From positions 34,269 to 98,268 of the forward strand of contig JAOARW010000097.1 in the NCBI GenBank assembly GCA_025210475.1: DNA of 64,000 nucleotides, given 5' to 3'. The stretch comes from Carboxylicivirga sp. Its GTDB lineage: Bacteria > Bacteroidota > Bacteroidia > Bacteroidales > Marinilabiliaceae. The translations under genes were made by a program, and so were the position numbers. Each line of letters starts with the position of its first letter. The stretch's first letter is position 1. Below the pieces are notes generated by a model, which was given only the letters and a program-made list of their open reading frames with translations, was not told the DNA's origin and made no database searches. Below, piece after piece: positions 27,031-35,623 of the stretch.

Positions 27031-28253
27031 TGAGCTTTAAAGGTGCAACAATAAGTAAACTAAACAGCGGTCTCGGACGAACATCTGAGACCGACCGTGT
27101 TATTTGTCTTATCGGCGGTATGACACTGGTAGGTGCAATGGCTTATAACACTAAGTATGAGCTATTGGATATCGGGACTGTTGAGGACTTGGGTATTACA
27201 GCTTCGACCGATGACACTAACGCTGAGTTGGTGCATTATCATTTGTCGGAGATGTTCAGACTCGCACCGGAAAGTAAGTTCTACCTTATTCCGGTTGATA
27301 AAACAAAAGCCGTTGCTGATCTGGTTGCGGATGATGACTTAAAAGCAGCTATTCGCTCTATTAAGGATATCAATGTTCTTGGACTATCAGGAATATCTAC
27401 CATGGTTGCGGATGGTTTAACTGAGGCTGTGGCCTTACAAGGTTTAGTGGATGATTTTGCAAGAGAACACGTGTTAATTGATGGCATTTTTGTTGAAGGT
27501 GTTGGCGCTGCAATACCTATCGAAGTAACAGCATATCCTGACTTGAGAACAATCACGGCTCCTAATATCAGTTATGTTGTGGGACAAGACCCGGCAGTAG
27601 CTGCTTTGAAAACGGAGTACGGCAAGCGTGCTGCAATTGGCACTGTGTTAGGTTCTATTGGTGTTCGTGCAGTTCATGAAGATTTGGGTTCTGTGGATAT
27701 TGAAGTAAAGCCACGCACTCGGAGAGGAGAAGAAAACTACTCATTAAGTAGTGAACAACTGGGATACTGGCTTTCTGCTGCTTTAAGTGATGGTACAGCA
27801 TTTAGTACGCTATCTGAAGCTGAGCAAAAAAGTCTAACTGCCAAAGGTTGGATGTATGTTGGGGCGTTTGCTGAGTATCCAGGCTTTTATTTGAACGGTT
27901 GTCCAACAGCTGTAGATAAAGCAAGTGACTATGCTTACTTCAACTTCAATTGTATTTGGAATAAAGCAGCTCGTATTATTCGCAAAACATTAATTCCGCG
28001 TGTACGCTCTAAAGTGCCAACTGACCCGGCAACAGGTCAGCTTAAAAGTACATGGGTATCGGGTGCTGAGCAATCAGTAATGAATGCCCTGGAGCCAATG
28101 GAGTCAGCCGGTAATATTGATGGTAAAGATGTTTACATCAATCCTGTTCAGGCAATCGACGAAACAACACCGCTAAAGGTAAAAGCCCAGGTGGTAGTTG
28201 GTAAAGTTGTGCATGAGTTTGATGTAGACCTTGGTTTAACTGATAAAATCTAA
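27030..28253 (+). CDS. Tail sheath protein (DUF2586-like)
   Basis: 407 residues; contractile sheath surrounding the tail tube. Matches the DUF2586 sheath type of Bacteroidetes phages: FKGATISKLNSGLGRTSETD, KAWMYVGAF-like GWMYVGAFAEYPGFYLNG, and C-terminal WNKAARIIRKTLIPRVRSKV. Followed by the tube gene 3 bp later, the usual sheath-tube order. Shows the phage has a myovirus tail. Confidence 0.87.
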   Translation: MSFKGATISKLNSGLGRTSETDRVICLIGGMTLVGAMAYNTKYELLDIGTVEDLGITASTDDTNAELVHYHLSEMFRLAPESKFYLIPVDKTKAVADLVADDDLKAAIRSIKDINVLGLSGISTMVADGLTEAVALQGLVDDFAREHVLIDGIFVEGVGAAIPIEVTAYPDLRTITAPNISYVVGQDPAVAALKTEYGKRAAIGTVLGSIGVRAVHEDLGSVDIEVKPRTRRGEENYSLSSEQLGYWLSAALSDGTAFSTLSEAEQKSLTAKGWMYVGAFAEYPGFYLNGCPTAVDKASDYAYFNFNCIWNKAARIIRKTLIPRVRSKVPTDPATGQLKSTWVSGAEQSVMNALEPMESAGNIDGKDVYINPVQAIDETTPLKVKAQVVVGKVVHEFDVDLGLTDKI

Positions 28254-28256
28254 CAA

Positions 28257-28691
28257 ATGGCTACAGCAAGCACAATTATAAACAAGTTCGGCAAAATGGC
28301 CGGATGGAACTCTATCACTGTTAACATGCTTGGGCGCGATGTGGAAGGCATTACTGAGCTTGAGTATGATGATAGTTTAGACATGGAGGTTGCACGTGGC
28401 CAAGGGGCTTACCCTGTTGGTTATGGTGAAGGTAACTACGAAGCAAAAGCTTCGCTAACTCTTTATAACGAAGAGTGGAACGGCCTACAAAAATCATTAC
28501 CTCCTGGTTCTAGCATGCATCAAATTGCTCCTTTCCCAATTGTAGTGGAATACGAGTACGATGGCTTTAAGATGAAAGACACGTTTGTTGCCAAAATTAA
28601 AGGCCGTGGCGTTGCTGTTAAGCAAGGTGATAAAACCATTGCTCACAAAGCTGAATTGATGGTCTTAGGTAAGATTATGTGGAATGTTTAA
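28257..28691 (+). CDS. Tail tube protein
   Basis: 144 residues. A compact beta protein (SITVNMLGRDVEGITELEYD; YPVGYGEGNYEAKASLTLYN) of tube-protein size immediately after the sheath. The stop codon lies within dispersed palindrome site 4. Confidence 0.8.
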   Translation: MATASTIINKFGKMAGWNSITVNMLGRDVEGITELEYDDSLDMEVARGQGAYPVGYGEGNYEAKASLTLYNEEWNGLQKSLPPGSSMHQIAPFPIVVEYEYDGFKMKDTFVAKIKGRGVAVKQGDKTIAHKAELMVLGKIMWNV

Positions 28692-28703
28692 CTACTGTTT
28701 AAA
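28687..28703. repeat. Dispersed phage palindrome, site 4
   Basis: TTTAAC-TACTG-TTTAAA, one mismatch; 13 nt before ATG 28717. It overlaps the tube stop codon. Confidence 0.7.
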
Positions 28704-28716
28704 TACTTGATTTAAG

Positions 28717-29385
28717 ATGAAAAATACTATTAGAATACTAATGAGCCTGATGGCTCTAATCGTTATCACAATCACCGCACATGCGGTTTCTCATGTCGAA
28801 CTGGGTACAGCTGTTCAATTTGTAAAAGAGAATGGCGGAGCTTTAGCAATGGCTCCTATCATCGTGAGTTCAAAAATTACTCCGGAACTTATTCAACAGC
28901 TTAAGATCAAACATGGCAAACTTAAAATCATTACGGTGGTTGTGGAAGCTCCAGTGTACGACATTGACCAATTGACTCAACAGGATAAAGCTAATATGCG
29001 CATTTTAGGCATTGACCCCGATATCGTGAGTAATGAAGGGCTATCACTGGATAAGCGATTAAAACCACTTGAGAACCTGACTCAGTTTAAGGATGATAAC
29101 ACTAAAATTGAAGCGGCTAAATCTTTAACGCATCTCAATGGTACTGTTTTAGAGGATGGTGAGCAATATCAATTCGTTGTCAAACGCCCTGACAGAGGTC
29201 TAATAAAGATGCTTTTGCCATTGGCTCAAAGTGGTAAACTGGATGACTTTGCAGATAAAGCGGTCAAAAACCTTGTTGTTGATGGGGATATGGATGAGTT
29301 GGATGATGGTCTTGTCTTTATGGGTGTTGTAACCAAACTCAAAGCCATGATTGCCCCGGCGAAAACTTTTTTATCCAAAGCGTAG
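28717..29385 (+). CDS. Tail assembly chaperone (frame-0 product), with hydrophobic N-terminus
   Basis: 222 residues. The segment from about 45 on has the make-up of gpG-type tail chaperones and ends AKTFLSKA at a slippery T_TTT_TTA, five codons before the stop. Oddly it begins with a signal-like helix (MKNTIRILMSLMALIVITIT); an in-frame ATG at 28849 would remove it. The palindrome 13 nt before 28717 favours the long form. Confidence 0.7.
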   Translation: MKNTIRILMSLMALIVITITAHAVSHVELGTAVQFVKENGGALAMAPIIVSSKITPELIQQLKIKHGKLKIITVVVEAPVYDIDQLTQQDKANMRILGIDPDIVSNEGLSLDKRLKPLENLTQFKDDNTKIEAAKSLTHLNGTVLEDGEQYQFVVKRPDRGLIKMLLPLAQSGKLDDFADKAVKNLVVDGDMDELDDGLVFMGVVTKLKAMIAPAKTFLSKA

Positions 29386-29612
29386 AGAAGCATTTAATTG
29401 ATGATAAAGACTTTATTCGGTCGGCAGATGCCATAATCCGCAGGGAGTATGGCATCGACCCCGATACACTGGATGAAGATACCTGGTGTAAACTCTACGC
29501 CGAATATTTACACCTCAATAAACTCAAGCATTTAAACATGAAAGCGGCTTTTATGGCTGCTATTGCTGAAATTTTCAAAGAGCATGGGAACAACAACACA
29601 GTGGATACTTGA
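29373..29612 (+). CDS. Tail assembly chaperone -1 frameshift extension (GT-type)
   Basis: After a -1 slip at 29367-29373 (T_TTT_TTA) the frame is open for 79 codons to TGA 29612, overlapping the tape-measure start at 29584. The extension (LDEDTWCKLYAEYLHLNKLK) has the helical pattern of T-type domains. This is the lambda G/GT and Mu gp41/gp42 arrangement: frame-0 and fused products both chaperone the tape measure. The region would otherwise be an unexplained 200-bp gap. Confidence 0.8.
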   Translation: MQSVEKHLIDDKDFIRSADAIIRREYGIDPDTLDEDTWCKLYAEYLHLNKLKHLNMKAAFMAAIAEIFKEHGNNNTVDT

Positions 29613-31581
29613 ATTGGTGGATAAAATCACCTCACCAATGAAGGGCATTGTTAGCGCAAGCGATGAAGCCGCTGAAGCTGTGGAGGGTGTTGGTGATTCT
29701 GCTAATGAAACAAGAGACGAGCTTGAGGAAATGTCAGCTATTGACCTGTATGCTATCAGTGATGCAGTTAATAACATAGCTGATGAGTTTAATAAAATTA
29801 ATGAGCCTGGAGCCGCTTTTAATGCTCAATTAAAAGAACTGGAGGCCATTGCCGGAATTAGTGGTGATGCACTTGAGGAAATGGGCGATAAAGGCAGGGC
29901 TACGGCTAAAGACTTTGGCGGCGATGCTTCCGCCATGCTTGAAAGTTACAAGGGTATCCTGGGCAAACTCGGACCTGATATTGCACAAAACAGCGATGCT
30001 CTTGATATGATGGGGCGAAACGTTGCCACATTGAGTAAAACCATGAAAGGTGATGCCGTTGGGGCTATGAATGCCTTAACAGGTTCAATGCTTCAGTTTG
30101 GTTCCGATGTTGAAGACCCAATGGAGATGGCGCAATTGATGACAGAACAAATGAACATCATGGCGGCATCATCCAAAGAAGGTTCAGCTGAAGTACCGTT
30201 AATTGCTCAAAGTATTAAGCAGGCCGGTAAAGCTGCTGATAATGCAAACTTATCTTTTGCTGAAACAAATGCAGTTATCCAGGCAATGGGTAAAGGGACA
30301 ATTTACGGCTCTGAGGCAGGTGTTGGTTTCCGCAATATGTTGGGCAAAATGGCCGGAACGGATGTAATACCAAAAGCAGCTCTTGAAAAGATTGAAGCTT
30401 TAGGTATCAACTATGATATCGTATCGGACAAATCACTTCCATTTATTGACCGATTAAAGGAGTTGCAAAAAGCTCAAGCGGATGCCACTCTGATAGCTCA
30501 GATATTTGGAACTGAAAACCAAAATGCGGTTAACACCATTCTTGATAACATTGAGTTTGTTGAGGAGCTTCAGGGAAAGATTGTAGGAACAAACACAGCC
30601 ACCGAACAGGCCAACGTAATCATGAGTGGTTACAACGAAACCATGGCACGTACAAAAGCCTGGTTTAATGATTTAGCTATTGGCATGTTCGATGTTACTT
30701 CGAAAGTAACGCCTTTTGTTGATGGTTTAGCAGGTGCCGTTTCTGTATTCGCAAATATGGCAAATGCCGGTAAAGGAATACAGCTGCTTTTCAATACACT
30801 GAAGACAATGCCGGTGGTAGGCAAATTGGTTACCTGGGGAAGTACAATCGCCTCAAGCGGGTTTGCCATGATGAGTACGGCAGCTAAAGGCTTAGGCGTT
30901 GCCATTATGAACATTCCGATCATCGGTTGGATAGCTGCTATTGTTGCCGGGTTGATTGCACTTGGAGCATACTTTTGGAAAACTTCAGAAACCTTCAGAA
31001 AGGTTCTAATGGGTGTGTGGGAGTTTATTAAAACCGCATTTACCGGATACTACAAGTTTATCAATCAAATACTCATGTCAATATGGGATTTAATTAAGAA
31101 GGTATTTAACCCGAAGAACTGGTTTGATAGCGAGTTTAGTTTCAAAGATGCTTTTGCTGATGCTATTGGAGGCATTAAAGATGCAGCTATTGAGTATGGT
31201 ACTGAAATGGGTGAAGCTTATGCCAAAGGAGCGGCCAAAGGTGCTGAAAGTTGGCGAAAGGATAACCCGGTAGTTGATCCAGAACTTACTCCGGATGGCA
31301 GTCCAAGTCCAGTAGGTGCCGGCGGTATTCCAATTGAAAAGGTTAGCCCGGTTCTGTCACCTACCAAACTAACAAGCGGCAGTTCTTCAGCTAAATCAAA
31401 AGGCGGCTTGTCGGGTTCGGGCGGTGGTTCTATCAAGCAAATTACGCAAAAGGTAGATGTAAAAAACTATTTCACCATAAGTGCCGGTGCTGACAAAAGC
31501 GAATTTGAAAGCATTGCAGAAAAGGTAGTAAGAGCACTGAATGATAAACTAAGCGACAGTATGGTCGCTGCCAGTATGTAA
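29584..31581 (+). CDS. Tail tape measure protein
   Basis: 665 residues from ATG 29584 (MGTTTQWILELVDKITSPMK); an upstream TTG start seems unlikely. The TP901-type core (VEVPLIAQSIKQAG-like EVPLIAQSIKQAGKAADNAN; GSEAGVGFRNMLGKMAG) is followed by hydrophobic segments (PIIGWIAAIVAGLIALGAYF) and a Gly/Ser-rich linker. It sets tail length and contacts the membrane during DNA entry. Short for a tape measure, so the tail should be short. Confidence 0.9.
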   Translation: MGTTTQWILELVDKITSPMKGIVSASDEAAEAVEGVGDSANETRDELEEMSAIDLYAISDAVNNIADEFNKINEPGAAFNAQLKELEAIAGISGDALEEMGDKGRATAKDFGGDASAMLESYKGILGKLGPDIAQNSDALDMMGRNVATLSKTMKGDAVGAMNALTGSMLQFGSDVEDPMEMAQLMTEQMNIMAASSKEGSAEVPLIAQSIKQAGKAADNANLSFAETNAVIQAMGKGTIYGSEAGVGFRNMLGKMAGTDVIPKAALEKIEALGINYDIVSDKSLPFIDRLKELQKAQADATLIAQIFGTENQNAVNTILDNIEFVEELQGKIVGTNTATEQANVIMSGYNETMARTKAWFNDLAIGMFDVTSKVTPFVDGLAGAVSVFANMANAGKGIQLLFNTLKTMPVVGKLVTWGSTIASSGFAMMSTAAKGLGVAIMNIPIIGWIAAIVAGLIALGAYFWKTSETFRKVLMGVWEFIKTAFTGYYKFINQILMSIWDLIKKVFNPKNWFDSEFSFKDAFADAIGGIKDAAIEYGTEMGEAYAKGAAKGAESWRKDNPVVDPELTPDGSPSPVGAGGIPIEKVSPVLSPTKLTSGSSSAKSKGGLSGSGGGSIKQITQKVDVKNYFTISAGADKSEFESIAEKVVRALNDKLSDSMVAASM

Positions 31582-31583
31582 GT

Positions 31584-32252
31584 ATGACAGACTTCAAAGC
31601 AAACATATCAAACAATCGCGAGGCCATAGACATTGGCTATGTAGGCAATCTATTGAGCGAAGTTTACCACGTTGAAACGCCTGTCTACTTACCCTGGTTC
31701 TTTGAATATAAAAAGAAGCTAGCCGCTTTTACCGATGTAGAAGTTGAGGAGGAGCTTGAGTATGAAAATGCGCCTGTTCGTTACGGTCAAAAGTCCTTTG
31801 GTGCTTTTTGGTTGAAGGGTGGCCGGTATCTGAACTTTGAACACAGTGGAGAATTGGTAGAAAGGGAATATAATGATTTATTGATGCCGTTGGCTACCAT
31901 GGTTGATTTTTCAAGACCAAAGATTGTAGGTAAAACAACAACCAATATTGGCACGACTAAAGAGATTTATGGTTTAGGTGATTGGACTATATCCATTAAC
32001 GGCATTATTCTGCCTGATAAGTACAATCCTTACACACAGCAGACAGTCGCTGAGCAAATGGATGCCTTACAGCAGTTTCATGAGATTGCCGGAAGCGTTG
32101 AAGTGGAAGGTCAGATATTCGCCCAACGCAAGATAAGCCGCATTGTAACAGAGGATATTGAATTTAAACCTGTACAAGGTCGCCCGAACATGATGCAGTT
32201 TAGCATTCCGGCAGTGAGTGATGAAGATTTACTATTAACTGATATCCTATGA
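31584..32252 (+). CDS. Baseplate/tail-tip protein (DUF6046-like)
   Basis: 222 residues. A beta-rich protein (YGLGDWTISINGIILPDKYN; FAQRKISRIVTEDIEFKPVQ) in the position of Mu DNA-circulation/baseplate initiator proteins. Resembles the DUF6046 family known from Bacteroidetes phages. Stop overlaps the next start by 4 nt. Confidence 0.65.
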   Translation: MTDFKANISNNREAIDIGYVGNLLSEVYHVETPVYLPWFFEYKKKLAAFTDVEVEEELEYENAPVRYGQKSFGAFWLKGGRYLNFEHSGELVEREYNDLLMPLATMVDFSRPKIVGKTTTNIGTTKEIYGLGDWTISINGIILPDKYNPYTQQTVAEQMDALQQFHEIAGSVEVEGQIFAQRKISRIVTEDIEFKPVQGRPNMMQFSIPAVSDEDLLLTDIL

Positions 32253-33208
32253 GCACTTACGCACAATACGGTGAAATAGTATTTCCAACACATGAAGGAC
32301 GGCAAGGTTTCAGGATTCGCCGCTTTAGTGAGTGTACGATCGAAAGCAGCTGGCAGTCATTGACTGATACAGCTGAGATAATTACACCACGCAAGGTAAA
32401 GGACTTTAATCGGATGAAAGTAAGCGAATGGTTTCGCGAAGGTGATCCGGTTGAAATATGGCTTGGTTACGACGGTAATCTTGAGCTTGAGTTTTCGGGT
32501 TATGTGAGTAAGGTTCCTGCCGGTATTCCGTTGGTGATTAGCTGCGAGGATGAAATGTACAAACTGAAACGCCAAACGGTTAGTGTTAGCAAACAGAATT
32601 GCACACTGAAGGAATTGCTTAAGGCGATAGCACCGGGTTATAAAGTGGTTTGTAATGATGGTCAGCTACTGGGTAATGTTCGCTATTCAAACATGGCCTC
32701 GAGTCAAATACTGGAGGAGCTAAAAAAGCAAGGTATTCACAGTTGGTTTATTGGCAAAGAGCTTCACGCATTTAGCAAAAGCAAAAGCGAATTAAACCCG
32801 GTTGATATTCTGCTAGAGAGTACGCCAAGTAATAACCTAAAGCAAAAAGCTATTGAAGATACAATGGTAGTCATTAGCTTGATTCGCAAGAAAGGTAAAA
32901 AGCTGAAGGTTGAGTTTGGAGACAAAGGAGCCGGTAAGCGATTAACCAAGGAACTAAGCGGCATTGATATTAGTGAGGCCGAAATGAGGCGCGAAGCTGA
33001 GAAGATATACAACGAAGCCAAACAACCTGGCTTGGATGGTGATGTCACGTTGTTTGGAGTGCCACGTGTTCAGCATGGCATGAAAATGAATTTAAACAGT
33101 GTGCTCTATCCCGAAAAGGATGGTTTGTACTACATCGACGCAGTAACAAAAACATACATGCCTGGAGAGTACAGGCAATCATGCAAATTGGGGGACATGG
33201 CTGTATGA
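32249..33208 (+). CDS. Baseplate hub protein (gp27/Mu gp44-like)
   Basis: 319 residues. Starts with a beta domain (CTIESSWQSLTDTAEIITPR, WLGYDGNLELEFSGYVSKVP), then KELLKAIAPGYKV and a charged core, ending with HGMKMNLNSVLYPEKDGLYY. The pattern fits late control gpD/gp44 hub proteins that connect tube and spike. Overlaps the spike gene by 4 nt. Confidence 0.78.
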   Translation: MSTYAQYGEIVFPTHEGRQGFRIRRFSECTIESSWQSLTDTAEIITPRKVKDFNRMKVSEWFREGDPVEIWLGYDGNLELEFSGYVSKVPAGIPLVISCEDEMYKLKRQTVSVSKQNCTLKELLKAIAPGYKVVCNDGQLLGNVRYSNMASSQILEELKKQGIHSWFIGKELHAFSKSKSELNPVDILLESTPSNNLKQKAIEDTMVVISLIRKKGKKLKVEFGDKGAGKRLTKELSGIDISEAEMRREAEKIYNEAKQPGLDGDVTLFGVPRVQHGMKMNLNSVLYPEKDGLYYIDAVTKTYMPGEYRQSCKLGDMAV

Positions 33209-33717
33209 CTTTAGTAAGTGAGTTAGATAAGTTTGGGCAACTGTTTAAACAACATTTAAACAGTAGCATGAAAGCAACCTTAAGGTGGGTGACGGCAACG
33301 GCTGTTAACTGGGATGAGCAAACCATGACTGCCACCGATAGCGACGAACTGGAGTACTTTGATGTGCTATTGGGTGTGACTACTACAGCTGTTAAGCCGG
33401 TTTTAAATACCGACTGCCTGATAGCAATAGTTGAAGGTGATGAGGCAACGGCCTTTTTGCTTTATGCCGATGAAGCGGAGTTAATTCAATTCAACGGTGG
33501 AACCAATGGCGGATTAACCATTACACCAACATTGGTTGAGAACCTGGATAAAAATAACTCTATACTGGAGGCCATATTAAACGTGCTTAAAGGAGCGCAA
33601 ATAATGGAACCAGGGAACGGAAGTCCAAGCGCATTGCAAACAGCATTGAAAGCTGCTGTAACAGGTAAAGAGCTTGGTGATTTTTCAAAGATTGAGAACG
33701 AAAAAATTACACACTGA
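33205..33717 (+). CDS. Baseplate spike / gpV-gp45-like protein
   Basis: 170 residues if the ATG at 33205 (ATGA overlap) is used; in-frame ATG 33268 (MKATLRWVTATAVNW) lies 7 nt after a dispersed palindrome and may be the real start. An OB-like N-terminal beta domain is followed by ADEAELIQFNGGTNGGLTIT and a helical tail. Same position as Mu gp45 spike. Confidence 0.72.
   Translation: MTLVSELDKFGQLFKQHLNSSMKATLRWVTATAVNWDEQTMTATDSDELEYFDVLLGVTTTAVKPVLNTDCLIAIVEGDEATAFLLYADEAELIQFNGGTNGGLTITPTLVENLDKNNSILEAILNVLKGAQIMEPGNGSPSALQTALKAAVTGKELGDFSKIENEKITH
33244..33260. repeat. Dispersed phage palindrome, site 5
   Basis: TTTAAA-CAACA-TTTAAA, within GTTTAAACAACATTTAAAC; 7 nt before the in-frame ATG at 33268. 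Confidence 0.75.
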
Positions 33718-34025
33718 TGGACGGTATTTTGATTGATAAAAACTATGAGTTAATGATTAGGCCAAAGCTTGAAAGTAGTGGCAAAATCGTTAGTGGTTTG
33801 GTAGTTGGAGACAATACCGACCAATGTGCAGCTCTGGTTTTGCAAATGAGTCAAGGGGAACTAAAAGAAGATCCACTCCTGGGCGCAGGCTTAACCAAAT
33901 TTATCAGAAGCAAATACAGTCCATCGCAAGTTGATAAACGCATACGTGCACACTTTACACGTGCCGGTATCAACTACGATGAATACAAGGATAGAATGAG
34001 TACTAACATTAAAACAGAAGAGTGA
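33717..34025 (+). CDS. Baseplate wedge protein (gp25/gpW-like, Mu gp46)
   Basis: 102 residues. KEDPLLGAGLTKFIRSKYSP and IRAHFTRAGINYDEYK fit the short gp25/GPW family that initiates sheath assembly. Overlaps neighbours by one nucleotide at each end (TGATG, ATGA-type). Confidence 0.75.
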   Translation: MDGILIDKNYELMIRPKLESSGKIVSGLVVGDNTDQCAALVLQMSQGELKEDPLLGAGLTKFIRSKYSPSQVDKRIRAHFTRAGINYDEYKDRMSTNIKTEE

Positions 34026-34423
34026 TGTTTGAATTTAGTAACAGAAGCTTAAAACGGCTTGAAGGGGTAAACCCTCAATTAATTGAGCTAATGAAAAAGG
34101 CCATAGCTCGAAGCCCGATAGATTTTGGCATTCCTGCTGACGGCGGCAAGCGAACAGCTGAGCGACAAAAGGAGCTTTACGATAAAGGGGTAAGTAAATG
34201 TGATGGTACAATTACTAAAAGTTATCATCAAAGTGGAAACGCTGTTGATGTTTATGCTTACGTGGATGGTAAAGCAAGTTGGGACGTTGAACATCTTGCA
34301 ATGATTGCAGGTGTTGTGCTTTCAGTAGCTGCTGAAATGAACCTGAATGTTCGTTGGGGAGGAACATTTGGAAGTAGAGTTTTTAAAGGTTGGGACAGGC
34401 CACATTTTGAAATAAGAGATTAA
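34025..34423 (+). CDS. Endolysin, M15 peptidase
   Basis: 132 residues from ATG 34025. Zinc peptidase cutting peptidoglycan stem peptides: RSPIDFGIPADGGKRTAERQ, SYHQSGNAVDVYAYV (SxHxxGxAxD) and WDRPHFEI (C-terminal HxE-like ligand). No signal peptide, so release needs the holin encoded next. Confidence 0.9.
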   Translation: MFEFSNRSLKRLEGVNPQLIELMKKAIARSPIDFGIPADGGKRTAERQKELYDKGVSKCDGTITKSYHQSGNAVDVYAYVDGKASWDVEHLAMIAGVVLSVAAEMNLNVRWGGTFGSRVFKGWDRPHFEIRD

Positions 34424-34427
34424 TACT

Positions 34428-34655
34428 ATGAAAACAACAATTGTAAGTATTAAAAATTTCATCAGAAATATGATGAACGGTACTAATGATACCAGTCATA
34501 AGCGAGTAATCGCACTTTTATCATTCCTGGTATTAGTTGCTATGGTAGTTGTAAAAGCTAAAGGGGGGCAAGTTGATAGCAGCTTGATATATGTTTTTGC
34601 AGCCTTAACAGGAGGACAAAGCGCACTTTCTGTAATTGAAAAGTTTAAGAAGTAA
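34428..34655 (+). CDS. Holin
   Basis: 75 residues with two membrane helices (IALLSFLVLVAMVVVKA; SSLIYVFAALTGGQSAL) and charged ends, located between endolysin and spanin-like genes. Class II-type holin by topology. Confidence 0.75.
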   Translation: MKTTIVSIKNFIRNMMNGTNDTSHKRVIALLSFLVLVAMVVVKAKGGQVDSSLIYVFAALTGGQSALSVIEKFKK

Positions 34656-34674
34656 CATTTAAAACACCTCACAC

Positions 34675-35040
34675 ATGGAACTCGTAAGTCTTATTCTCAA
34701 TCTTGTCTTAGGTGGTGGCCTCATCGGTTCACTGGTAACTTTGCGTGCAACAAAGAAGAAAGCCAGTGCCGAGGCCAAAGCCTCTGAGCTTGATAATGTA
34801 CAGGAAGCAATAACCATTTGGCGCGAAATGGCAGAAAACCTGCGCAAAGAACTGGAAGCCTCCAGGAAAGAAAATGAATTGGTGACTGAGCAAATGCGAA
34901 AGGAAGTTGAAAGCTTAAGACGTGCGGTTTCGCGTTTGACATCAGTCAATAATAAAATGGTGAAGCTCCTGGATAAAATCACCCCGGAGAACCTTGATTC
35001 AATGGTTGAACAAATAAAGCAAATTCACAATGAGAACTAA
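34675..35040 (+). CDS. Membrane-anchored coiled-coil protein, i-spanin or antiholin candidate
   Basis: 121 residues: one N-terminal membrane helix (LILNLVLGGGLIGSLVTL) then ~90 residues of coiled coil (AENLRKELEASRKENELVTE). This is the Rz-type layout. It overlaps the next lysis gene by 11 bp. Confidence 0.65.
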   Translation: MELVSLILNLVLGGGLIGSLVTLRATKKKASAEAKASELDNVQEAITIWREMAENLRKELEASRKENELVTEQMRKEVESLRRAVSRLTSVNNKMVKLLDKITPENLDSMVEQIKQIHNEN

Positions 35041-35557
35041 TTGGAATAATATTGCTGTTGCAATGCTCGTGGCTATGTTAGTTATGACCGGTTGCAAAAC
35101 AGTTAAAGAAACTATTCAGGTGCAAACCGATACTGAAGCTATTCAAAACAACGATGTACAGATAGCAACTGACAGCGTTAGCCAGGTGGAAGTGAATGAT
35201 GTGCTTGAGGATAAAACAGAACTGAGCGATAGCCTTGTAGTTAATGAAGTAACCGTTGTATTGAGTAAACCTGATTCAACAGGCAAGCAATATCCTAAGC
35301 GTATAACTTATAAGGAAACAACCAAGGTTAATAACACAAAAAAGGATGTCAGACAATTAAAAGACTCTGTGCAATCAACAGACTTTAAGCAATTGCTAAC
35401 TGATAAGACGGACTCAAAATCCAGTACGTTGGTTGCAATCGACTCTAAAACGAAGATAAAGAAGCCAAATCCATTTATGTGGCCACTCCTCTTATTGAGT
35501 GTTGGCGTGTTGATTTTCGCATATCTTATTTTAAAGCGTTTTGGCTTTATCAAATAA
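35030..35557 (+). CDS. Lipoprotein with C-terminal membrane helix: u-spanin candidate
   Basis: 175 residues. The N-terminal lipobox (VAMLVMTGCKTV) would anchor it in the outer membrane; a C-terminal helix (FMWPLLLLSVGVLIFAYLIL) would span the inner membrane; the ~120 residues between are polar. That is the plan of a unimolecular spanin, which fuses the two membranes at lysis. With the neighbouring Rz-like gene, a two-component role is the alternative. Confidence 0.7.
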   Translation: MRTNWNNIAVAMLVAMLVMTGCKTVKETIQVQTDTEAIQNNDVQIATDSVSQVEVNDVLEDKTELSDSLVVNEVTVVLSKPDSTGKQYPKRITYKETTKVNNTKKDVRQLKDSVQSTDFKQLLTDKTDSKSSTLVAIDSKTKIKKPNPFMWPLLLLSVGVLIFAYLILKRFGFIK

Positions 35558-35598
35558 GAAAATTGTATTCACACACGAATAGAAGGGCATCATTTCAA

Positions 35599-35615
35599 TT
35601 TAAACGGTATTTAAA
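35599..35615. repeat. Dispersed phage palindrome, site 6
   Basis: TTTAAA-CGGTA-TTTAAA, 8 nt before ATG 35624. Confidence 0.75.
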
Positions 35616-35623
35616 CGGCAATT

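Noticed and set aside
33055..33090. TTTAAACAGTG near 33092 as another dispersed site
   Set aside because: Only one half-site is present; the second half reads TGCTCT.
34644..34663. TTTAAG...TTTAAA before the 34675 gene
   Set aside because: Half-sites are 14 bp apart rather than 11, so it does not belong to the dispersed palindrome family.
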